This document shows positions 57,742-64,000 of a stretch of DNA of 64,000 nucleotides, piece by piece. The stretch lies in the NCBI RefSeq assembly GCF_900091605.1, contig NZ_FMCQ01000001.1:815860-879859 (forward strand), written 5' to 3'. A program made the position numbers and the translations under genes. The stretch is from Micromonospora tulbaghiae. GTDB taxonomy: Bacteria; Actinomycetota; Actinomycetes; Mycobacteriales; Micromonosporaceae. Under the pieces are notes generated by a model that was given only the letters and a program-made list of their open reading frames with translations, was not told the origin of the DNA and ran no database searches. The number at the start of each line of letters is the position of its first letter. The stretch's first letter is position 1.

Positions 57742-58257
57742 GTGACGGACGAGGTGGACGCCCTCGTGTCGACGCCGCTGGTCGACGAGGCGATGAAGAA
57801 GGCAGCGGTCTGCTGGGTGAGCGTCGGCGACGGCCCGGCGGTGGCGCTGTGGTGCGTACCGCTGGAGGGGTCGCTCTTCGTGGTCAGCGGGCCGGGCGAG
57901 CAGTCCGCGCCGGGGCTGACCGACGCCGCCGAGGCCCGGGTGACGCTGCGCGGCGACCACGGCGGGCGGATCGTGACCTGGCCGGCGCGGGTGGTCCGAC
58001 TGGCCCCGGGCACCGAAGAGTGGGATACCTCTGCCCCGCTGGTGGCCGCCAAGCGACTCAACGCGCCCGGACCGACGGCGGACCTGGTCGCCCGCTGGGC
58101 CGCCGACGGCTGCGCGCTGAACCGCCTCCTTCCGGCCGGCACGCCGGACGCCGGCGACGCGCTGCCGGACGCCTCGCTCGCCGAGAAGCCGCGCGGCGCC
58201 ACCGTCGTCCGGGCAACCCGCAAACCGTTCCGCCTGCACCGGGTCCGCCGCCGCTGA
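57742..58257 (+). CDS. Conserved hypothetical, possible FMN-binding split barrel
   Basis: From GTG 57742 (after GAGAGGATGG) the product is 171 residues, beginning VTDEVDALVSTPLVDEAMKKAAVCWVSVGDGPAVALWCVPLEG. The strand pattern (CWVSVGDGPAVALWCVPLEGSLFVVSGPGEQ, ARVTLRGDHGGRIVTWPARVVRL) resembles split-barrel flavin-binding proteins, but no certain flavin residues are seen. The end is basic (RKPFRLHRVRRR). Function is unknown. The frame is open further upstream to 57577, where it has no support. Confidence 0.65.
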   Translation: MTDEVDALVSTPLVDEAMKKAAVCWVSVGDGPAVALWCVPLEGSLFVVSGPGEQSAPGLTDAAEARVTLRGDHGGRIVTWPARVVRLAPGTEEWDTSAPLVAAKRLNAPGPTADLVARWAADGCALNRLLPAGTPDAGDALPDASLAEKPRGATVVRATRKPFRLHRVRRR

Positions 58258-58292
58258 CCCGCCGACCCCACCGCCGGCCGGTCCGCCGAGAT

Positions 58293-58346
58293 GCACCGGG
58301 AACGCCGCCGGGCCGGTCCGCACCGGGAATGCCGCCGGGCCGGTCC
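58293..58346 (+). repeat. 27-base tandem duplication
   Basis: Two copies of a 27-base unit beginning GCACCGGGAA (58293-58319 and 58320-58346) differ at one base. It lies in the short non-coding stretch between convergent genes, where GCCGGTCCG is repeated further. Confidence 0.8.
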
Positions 58347-58409
58347 GCCGGGACGCTCGGGAGGGCAGCCGGGTCGGCTCGCCGCGGCGCGCCGGGAGGG
58401 CCGGTCGGT

Positions 58410-59108
58410 TCAGCAGGGCGCCGGCACGGCGTCGACCAGGTCGACCACTTCGCTGAGCGACCCGACGACCGGCCCGTCCCAGTCCCGCTCGGCGTCGAAG
58501 ACCAGGTGATCGGCCAGGTCGGGGGCGGCCAGCCGGACGGCGGTCATCCCGGCCCGCTGCGCGCCGCTGAGTTCCCGGCTGCCACCGTCACCGACGTAGA
58601 GGCAGTTCTGCGGGTGGACGTCGAGGCGGTGACAGGCGACCAGGTAGAGCGCCGGGTCGGGCTTGCAGCGACCGAGCTGGACGGAGTAGACCCTCACGTC
58701 GAGCAGCGGGGCGACCGCCAGCCGTGGCAGCAACGCCGGCAGTTCGTGGGTGCAGTCGCTGATCACCCCGGTGCGTACGCCCCGCCGACGCAACTCGGCG
58801 AGGGCCGGGACCGCCTCCTCGCGCAACCGGGTGTCGGCGCGGACGGCCCGGTGCCGGGCGGCCACCGCCGCGCGCACGGCGGCGTCCGAGGGATGTACGC
58901 CAGCCTGCGCGCAGACCCAGCGAAGAGTCGTCTCAGCGGTGCCGTGCCGGCCGCTGGCCCGCTGGTAGAAGGTCCGGTCGAGGACCGCGGTGAGGATGTC
59001 CTCCGGGCAGCCGAGCAGCTCGGCGGTCATCCGGTGGGCGGAGCTGCGCCGTACGCCGTGGGTGAGGGTGCCGAAGAAGTCGAACAGCACCGCCTGGAAC
59101 CTGGGCAT
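58410..59108 (-). CDS. HAD-superfamily hydrolase
   Basis: The 232-residue protein has HAD motifs: AVLFDFFGTLTHG (nucleophile Asp; the second Asp is replaced by Phe-Gly-Thr as FDFFGT, the common FDxxGT pattern), VISDCTHE (motif II Ser/Thr region), LGRCKPDPALY (Lys) and CLYVGDGGSREL (Asp). It has a helical cap like haloacid dehalogenase/phosphoglycolate phosphatase relatives. The substrate is not known. The ATG at 59108 follows GGAGGCG. It is divergent from the EamA gene. Confidence 0.9.
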   Translation of the reverse strand: MPRFQAVLFDFFGTLTHGVRRSSAHRMTAELLGCPEDILTAVLDRTFYQRASGRHGTAETTLRWVCAQAGVHPSDAAVRAAVAARHRAVRADTRLREEAVPALAELRRRGVRTGVISDCTHELPALLPRLAVAPLLDVRVYSVQLGRCKPDPALYLVACHRLDVHPQNCLYVGDGGSRELSGAQRAGMTAVRLAAPDLADHLVFDAERDWDGPVVGSLSEVVDLVDAVPAPC

Positions 59109-59214
59109 GAGGGAACGCCTCCGGACGTCGAGGGGGGATCGCCGGGACGCGCCTGATCGTAGCGGAGTGCTGACTTTCCGTGTCGGTCGGGTGTTCGTGT
59201 GAGGATTACCGTTC

Positions 59215-60171
59215 GTGCCGACCGTTCCGCATCGCCCGCCGCTCGACGCGCTGACGGTGGGCGCGCTCGCCCTGGCCGTCGCCTCGGTCTCGTCCTCGGC
59301 GCCGCTCGTGGCGTTCGCCGCCGCGTCGGCGCTGGCGGTGGCGTTCTGGCGTACCGCGTTGTCGGTGGCGGTCCTCGGCCCTGTCGCCCTGATCCGCCGG
59401 CGCGCCGAACTCCGCGCGCTCACGGCCGGGCCGGGCCGGCGGGAGGGGCTCTACTGCGTACTCTCCGGGGTCGCCCTGGCCGCCCACTTCGCCACCTGGA
59501 TGCCGAGCGCGCAGCTCACCTCGGTCGCGGCCGCGACCGCGCTCGGCGCGACGCAGCCGGTGTGGCAGGGGCTGATCGCCCGCGGGCAGGGACGGCGGCT
59601 GCCGGGGGCGGTGTGGGCGGGCATCACGGTGGCGGTGCTCGGCGCGGTGCTCGCCACCGGCGCCGACTTCGGCGTCTCCGGCCGGGCGTTCGCCGGTGAC
59701 CTGCTGGCGGTGGTCGGCGGCCTGTTCGCGGCCGTCTACACCGCCTTCGGCGAGCGGGCCCGGGCCACGATCAGCACCACCACCTACACCACCGTCTGCT
59801 ACGGCGTCTGCGCGGCGATCCTGCTCGTGGTGTGCCTGGCCGGCGGGGTACGCCTGCACGGCTTCGACGGCGCGACCTGGCTGGCGATCCTCGGCCTGGT
59901 GGCGGGCGCCCAACTGCTCGGCCACTCGATGTTCAACTACGCCCTGAACCGGGTCTCCGCGACCACGGTCAGCGTGCTGATCCTGCTGGAGGCGCCGGGC
60001 GCGGCGCTGATCGGCTGGGTGTGGCTGGGGCAGTTGCCCCGGCCGCTGGCGCTGCCGGGCCTGGCGCTGCTGCTGGCCGGCGTGGCAGTGGTGGTGCTCG
60101 GCGGAGCACGGGCCGGCCGTCGGGCCGCGCCGGTCGCGGCACCGGCCGACCCGACACCGCTCGGCGACTGA
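59215..60171 (+). CDS. EamA/DMT-family transporter
   Basis: The 318-residue protein has about ten membrane helices in two EamA repeats (about 12-150 and 160-300). Features are AAASALAVAFWRTALSVAVLG in repeat 1, ALGATQPVWQGLIA and, in repeat 2, SATTVSVLILLEAPGAALIGWVWLGQ. It is an inner-membrane exporter of metabolites or drugs of unknown identity. The GTG at 59215 follows a poor ribosome binding site. It stands between a divergent HAD gene and an APC permease gene, with which it may be co-transcribed. Confidence 0.9.
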   Translation: MPTVPHRPPLDALTVGALALAVASVSSSAPLVAFAAASALAVAFWRTALSVAVLGPVALIRRRAELRALTAGPGRREGLYCVLSGVALAAHFATWMPSAQLTSVAAATALGATQPVWQGLIARGQGRRLPGAVWAGITVAVLGAVLATGADFGVSGRAFAGDLLAVVGGLFAAVYTAFGERARATISTTTYTTVCYGVCAAILLVVCLAGGVRLHGFDGATWLAILGLVAGAQLLGHSMFNYALNRVSATTVSVLILLEAPGAALIGWVWLGQLPRPLALPGLALLLAGVAVVVLGGARAGRRAAPVAAPADPTPLGD

Positions 60172-60281
60172 ACGACGCGGCCCTCGCGCCTGAGCGCGGC
60201 CACCGAGCACGAGCGGGCCGCCGCGCCGGTCGGGGCGAAGTCGCGCCGTTCCGGCCACCGGGCCGTCCGGTTTGCACGAAA

Positions 60282-62426
60282 GTGCTCAGGGTGGGGGCGG
60301 ACCGGGACGAAGCGGCGGAGGCGGGGACCGTCGTCACGCCCTCGGCCGAGTTCCCGCCGCTCGGCGACGAGGAACGGGCGGCGCTCGGCCGGATCGGTGA
60401 GCGCTGGCGCGGCCCGCGCCGCGCCGACGACCTGCCGGTCGACCCGACGCTGGGGCGGCACGACCACCACCCGGCGCCCACCCGATTCGGCCGGCTGGCA
60501 CCGATCGACATGTTCACAGTGGCGCAGCCGGACGAGCTGGTCGCCACCGGTGCGGCCGACCTGCCCGGCGACCGGGCCGGCCGGGCGGCCACCCGGTTAC
60601 GCCGGGCCCTGCTCGGACCGCCGCTGTCCAGCGCATCGGTGCTGTACGAGCGGATGCGCAAGCTGGTCGCGCTGCCGGTGCTCTCCTCGGACCTGCTCAG
60701 CTCCGTGGCGTACGGGCCGGAGGCGATGCTCGTGGTGCTGGTGCTGGCCGGGAGCGCCGCGCTCGGGCTGGCCCTGCCGCTCGCAGCGGTGCTGGTGGTG
60801 CTGATGGTCGCGGTCGGCCTCTCCTACCGGCAGACCATTCCGGCCTATCCGCACGGCGCCGGCTCCTACATCGTCGCGGGGGACAACCTCGGTCGTACGC
60901 CGGGACTCGCCGCCGCGGCCGGGCTGATGCTCGACTACGTGCTGACCGTGTCGGTGTCGGTGGCCGCCGGGGTGCACGCGGTCACCTCGGCGCTACCAGG
61001 TCTCAGCTCGTGGGCGGTGCCGCTCGGGGTGCTGGTGATCGCCCTGCTGCTCGCCGGCAACCTGCGCGGCGTACGCACCGCCGGGAACATCTTCGTGCTG
61101 CCCACGTACGCGTTCGTGGTGGTGCTGGTCGCGGTGCTGGCGGTGGGGTACGCCAAGGCCGCCTCGCGGGGTTTCGCGCCAGTGCCGCCGCCGTCGGTGC
61201 CCGCCGCCGAGGGCCTGGGGCTGCTGCTGGTGCTGCGGGCGTTCTCCTCCGGCGCGGTGTCCATGACCGGCATCGAGGCGGTCTCGAACGCGGTGCCCGC
61301 GTTCCGGCCGACCGAGTGGCGCAACGCCCGCACCACGCTCGGCTGGATGGTCGCCATGCTGGTCACGCTCTTCGCCGGCCTGGTCGGGCTGATCCACCTC
61401 GACGGCCTGGTGCCCCGGGCCGACGAGACGCTGCTGTCCCAGCTGGGCCGGATGACGTTCCCGAGCGGGCCCTGGTACGCGATCCTCCAGGCCACCACCG
61501 CGTTGATCCTGCTGCTGGCCGCGAACACGGCGTTCAACGACTTCCCCCGGCTGCTGTTCTTCATGGCCCGGGACGGGCACGCGCCGCGCCGGTTCCTGCA
61601 CATGGGCGACCGGCTGGCGTTCAGCAACGGGCTGGTGGCGCTGGCGCTGACCGCCGCGGTGGTGTTCGTGGCGTTCGGCGGGCACACCGAGCGGCTGATC
61701 CCGCTCTATGCGGTCGGCGTGTTCCTCGCCTTCACGCTGTCCCAGACCGGGATGGTGGTGCACTGGCGGCGCCACGGTGGGCCGGGATGGCGCCGCCGGC
61801 TCGCGGTCAACGCGGTCGGCGCGACACTCTCCGGGCTGGTGCTGCTGACCGCGGCGGTCGCCAAGTTCACCGAGGGCGCATGGGTGGTGGTGCTCGCCGT
61901 GCCGCTGCTGGTGCTGCTGTTCCGCCGGATCCACGGGCACTACGCCCGGCTGCACCACGCGCTGGCGCTGCACCCGCCGCCGTCCGCGCCGCCCGCCGAG
62001 TGCGACGAACTGCCCCAGCAGGTACGCCACCTGGTGGTCGTGCCGGTGGCCCGGCTGAACCGGGCGTCGCTGCGCGCGCTGGCGTACGCGACGTCACTCG
62101 GGCGGCCGACGCTCGCCGTGCACCTCGCTCCCGAGGAAGCCGAGGCGGACCGGTTCCGGGAACAGTGGCGGGCCTGGGGAGACCACCTGCGACTGGAGAC
62201 GATCGTGTCGCCGTACCGGTCGGTGATCGGGCCGCTGGCGCACTACCTGGAGGCGCTGCACGCCGCGAGCCCGGACCTGACGCTCACCGTGATCGTGCCG
62301 GAGGTGGTGCTGCGCCGGCGGCGGTACCGGCTGCTGCACAGCCGCGCCGAGCAGCGGCTACGGGTCGCGTTGCGCGCGCTGCCCGGCGTGGTGGTCACGA
62401 GCGTCCCGGTGCACGTGTCGCGGTGA
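60282..62426 (+). CDS. APC-superfamily permease with C-terminal soluble domain
   Basis: The product is about 714 residues. After a soluble N-terminus of about 110 residues it has about 12 membrane helices of the amino acid-polyamine-organocation fold: LLSSVAYGPEAMLVVLVLAG, YPHGAGSYIVAGDNLGRTPGLAAAAGLMLDYVLT and SSGAVSMTGIEAVSNAVPAF. The C-terminal 140 residues are a soluble universal-stress-protein-like domain (VRHLVVVPVARLNRASLRALAYATSL). This layout is common in actinobacterial permeases and may be used for amino acids or K+; the substrate is unknown. The start is GTG 60282 or 60291. Confidence 0.88.
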   Translation: MLRVGADRDEAAEAGTVVTPSAEFPPLGDEERAALGRIGERWRGPRRADDLPVDPTLGRHDHHPAPTRFGRLAPIDMFTVAQPDELVATGAADLPGDRAGRAATRLRRALLGPPLSSASVLYERMRKLVALPVLSSDLLSSVAYGPEAMLVVLVLAGSAALGLALPLAAVLVVLMVAVGLSYRQTIPAYPHGAGSYIVAGDNLGRTPGLAAAAGLMLDYVLTVSVSVAAGVHAVTSALPGLSSWAVPLGVLVIALLLAGNLRGVRTAGNIFVLPTYAFVVVLVAVLAVGYAKAASRGFAPVPPPSVPAAEGLGLLLVLRAFSSGAVSMTGIEAVSNAVPAFRPTEWRNARTTLGWMVAMLVTLFAGLVGLIHLDGLVPRADETLLSQLGRMTFPSGPWYAILQATTALILLLAANTAFNDFPRLLFFMARDGHAPRRFLHMGDRLAFSNGLVALALTAAVVFVAFGGHTERLIPLYAVGVFLAFTLSQTGMVVHWRRHGGPGWRRRLAVNAVGATLSGLVLLTAAVAKFTEGAWVVVLAVPLLVLLFRRIHGHYARLHHALALHPPPSAPPAECDELPQQVRHLVVVPVARLNRASLRALAYATSLGRPTLAVHLAPEEAEADRFREQWRAWGDHLRLETIVSPYRSVIGPLAHYLEALHAASPDLTLTVIVPEVVLRRRRYRLLHSRAEQRLRVALRALPGVVVTSVPVHVSR

Positions 62427-62429
62427 CGC

Positions 62430-63074
62430 TCAGAGGTATCCGGCGAAGTGGTCCGCGACCAGCGCGGCGACCGCCTCGGCGTCCCGGTCGCGGTCGACCT
62501 CGATCACGCGTACCCCGAGCGCCCGGGCGGCGGCGACCGCGTCGGCGGCGACCAGCTCGTCGCGCGCGATCCGATGACGCCACGCCCGCTCCGGGTCACT
62601 CACACCGGGGTGGCGGGCCGTCGCCCGCGGCAGCCGTTCCAACTGGTACGCGCGGAACTCCGGCGTCGGCACCAGCACCACCATCTGCCGGGTCGACTCG
62701 ACGACCGGGGCGACCAGTTCGGGCCTCAGCCCCCAGCCCTCGGCGACCACCCGGCGGCCGCTCACCAGCGCGCTCAGGTCGTCCAGCACCCACTCGAAGC
62801 GGCGCGGAAACCCGGTGAGGGTCTCGGCTGCCATCCGCCCGGGGTCCGTCGTCACCCAGGTCGCCTCCGCGTCCGGGCCGTCCGGTGGCTCGCCCCGGCG
62901 GATCCGGTCGGCGATCCGCCGGTCGTCGTGCCCGCGCGCGTCGTGGCGGTCGTAGAGGTACGCGGTCAGCCCGTACCGCAGTGCCAACGTGACCGCGAGT
63001 GTCGTCTTGCCGGCCCACTGCGCGCCGCCGATCCAGAGCGCCCGGCGGGCGGTGGCCAGGGGATCGAAGTCCAT
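62430..63074 (-). CDS. P-loop NTPase (nucleoside kinase-like)
   Basis: The 214-residue protein has a Walker A motif, LWIGGAQWAGKTTLAVTLA, a Walker B-like FEWVLDDLSAL and a later Arg-rich segment (RAWRHRIARDELVAAD) that could be the lid. The size fits uncharacterised adenylate kinase- or shikimate kinase-like P-loop proteins of actinobacteria. The substrate is not known. It is convergent with the APC permease, with only three bases between the stops. Confidence 0.85.
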   Translation of the reverse strand: MDFDPLATARRALWIGGAQWAGKTTLAVTLALRYGLTAYLYDRHDARGHDDRRIADRIRRGEPPDGPDAEATWVTTDPGRMAAETLTGFPRRFEWVLDDLSALVSGRRVVAEGWGLRPELVAPVVESTRQMVVLVPTPEFRAYQLERLPRATARHPGVSDPERAWRHRIARDELVAADAVAAARALGVRVIEVDRDRDAEAVAALVADHFAGYL

Positions 63075-63158
63075 GCCCCGACCCTGCGCCTCACCAGCTC
63101 CAAGATCAAGTCTTGTTCTTCGTGACCCTTCGTGATGAAGTGAGGGAAGAGGGACGAG

Positions 63159-63446
63159 TCAGACGTCGCGTACCTCGAGCACGCGGGTGACGGGCGCGGC
63201 GTCGCCCAGCTCGGCGCGCAGCGCGACGCGGTCCGGGTCGACCAGGAACGCGTCGAGCCCGGCGCGGGCGGCGAACCGGATGACGTGCACCTCGGTCTCC
63301 CCGTCCCCGGTGCGCAACCGGCGTTCCAACCGGCCGCCGTGCCGGCCGAGCAGCGCCAGCACCGCGTCCTCGTACCGCCGGCCGGCGTCCACGTCGGCGC
63401 TCAGGTCGACGAGCGCGACCAGCAGGACTTCTTGCTTCGCGGTCAT
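63159..63446 (-). CDS. Dimeric alpha-beta barrel (DUF1330-like) protein
   Basis: The 95-residue protein has a ferredoxin-like repeat: EVLLVALVDLSADVDAGRRYEDAVLALLGRHGGRLERRL and TEVHVIRFAARAGLDAFLVDPDRVALRAELG. This fits the dimeric alpha-beta barrel group with DUF1330 and antibiotic-biosynthesis-monooxygenase-like proteins. No catalytic residue is evident. It is 17 bases downstream of the SDR gene on the same strand and probably shares its transcript. Confidence 0.8.
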   Translation of the reverse strand: MTAKQEVLLVALVDLSADVDAGRRYEDAVLALLGRHGGRLERRLRTGDGETEVHVIRFAARAGLDAFLVDPDRVALRAELGDAAPVTRVLEVRDV

Positions 63447-63463
63447 GTGTCCCCTCGGTGTCG

Positions 63464-64000
63464 TCAGGCCTCGACGCCGACCGCTTTCGCGCTGGCCGTC
63501 CAGAGCCGGGCGGCCAGCGCCGGGTCGGCCGCCTTGGGCCGGGGCCGGTGCGGCTTGCGGTCGGCGTAGTAGCCGCCGTCGGTCAACCGGGACGGATCCT
63601 GGCAGGCGAGCCAGACCAGCGTCTCCGCGCCCTTCTCCGGGCTGCGGAACGGCAGCAGCCGCATGCCCAGCGCCACGATCCGGCTCTCGTTGCCGAAGCG
63701 GGTACGCACCACGCCGGGGTGGAACACGTGCGCCGGCACCTCCGGCCAGCGCCGGGCCGCCTCGGCGGTGAACAGGATGTTGGCCTGCTTGCTGGTGCCG
63801 TACGCGCGGAACGGCCGGTACGAGCGCAGCGCGGAATTGAGGTCGTCCGGGTCGAGCACTCCGCTGCGGTGCGCGTCCGAGCCGGTGACCACCATGCGCC
63901 GGATCCGGTCTCGCAGCAGGTTGCTGAGCAGGAACGGGGCGAGGTGGTTGGCCTGCATGCTCAGCTCGAAACCGTCGACCGTGGTGATCGGTTCCAGCAC
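63464..64000 (-). CDS. SDR-family oxidoreductase (partial, C-terminal part)
   Basis: Only the last 178 residues are in the window; the nucleotide-binding N-terminus lies beyond the right edge. What is visible is LEPITTVDGFELSMQANHLAPFLLSNLL, VVTGSDAHRSG, the catalytic Tyr-Lys in RAYGTSKQANILF, and the HPGVVRTRFGNES segment. It belongs to the retinol dehydrogenase-like SDRs, like the gene at 608. The substrate is unknown. It is followed by the small DUF1330-like gene. Confidence 0.9.
   Translation of the reverse strand: MLEPITTVDGFELSMQANHLAPFLLSNLLRDRIRRMVVTGSDAHRSGVLDPDDLNSALRSYRPFRAYGTSKQANILFTAEAARRWPEVPAHVFHPGVVRTRFGNESRIVALGMRLLPFRSPEKGAETLVWLACQDPSRLTDGGYYADRKPHRPRPKAADPALAARLWTASAKAVGVEA

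Overview
The window is very GC-rich, densely coded and rich in GTG starts. It carries a Spo0M-family remnant, a SARP regulator, KorAB, TatB, a DUF3117 protein, a GH6/CBM2 cellulase and repeated use of actinobacterial regulator families. This points to a Micromonosporaceae actinobacterium (Micromonospora-like). No rRNA is present, so the genus is an inference from gene content.

Layout. 1-8.5 kb: metabolic and regulatory genes (XRE and SDR, DUF2855, PAS/GAF sensor, a cellulase under a CebR-type operator, then an F420/NADP-type oxidoreductase, a SnoaL-like protein and an SDR facing a TetR gene). 8.57-17.42 kb: an accessory island. A CHAT-peptidase-like protein and a two-TM protein share a short N/T/Q/G-rich motif. 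They diverge from a run of a GATase/ThuA-like protein, two TerY-like vWA proteins, a PP2C phosphatase, a divergent kinase, a DUF4407 membrane protein and an unknown 530-residue protein. The island abuts a 5'-truncated spo0M remnant. This is the best candidate for a poorly described system: a TerY/PP2C/kinase switch that may control a CHAT/membrane effector pair. 18.4-25 kb: CDF transporter, MarR with quinone oxidoreductase and old yellow enzyme, LLM oxidoreductase, a long possibly structured leader, a small MerR-like protein and a cold shock protein. 25.3-28.2 kb: tRNA-Arg(CCU), an integrase remnant, a stand-alone Clp_N protein and small unknowns. 28.4-36.3 kb: GH43 enzyme, HAD phosphatase, beta-helix Tat protein, ClpP with an XRE regulator, K+ channel, MarR with AzoR. 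36.3-41.3 kb: KorBA, a surface protein and an orphan NuoA.

41.3-54.3 kb resembles the conserved actinobacterial folP2 - DivIVA-like - tag - DUF3117 - O-methyltransferase - htrA - tatB - mrp - DUF1003/MgtE_N neighbourhood known from Mycobacterium, but sigE and rseA are missing between the methyltransferase and htrA. 55.2-57.7 kb is a less GC-rich accessory patch (small secreted protein, lipoprotein, SARP). 57.7-64 kb returns to ordinary genes: HAD, EamA, APC permease, P-loop protein and a partial SDR at the right edge.

Two small regulons are readable: TetR with three operator copies between divergent genes, and MarR with three GCTTCGAA-type boxes. Strong perfect-stem terminators close most transcription units.
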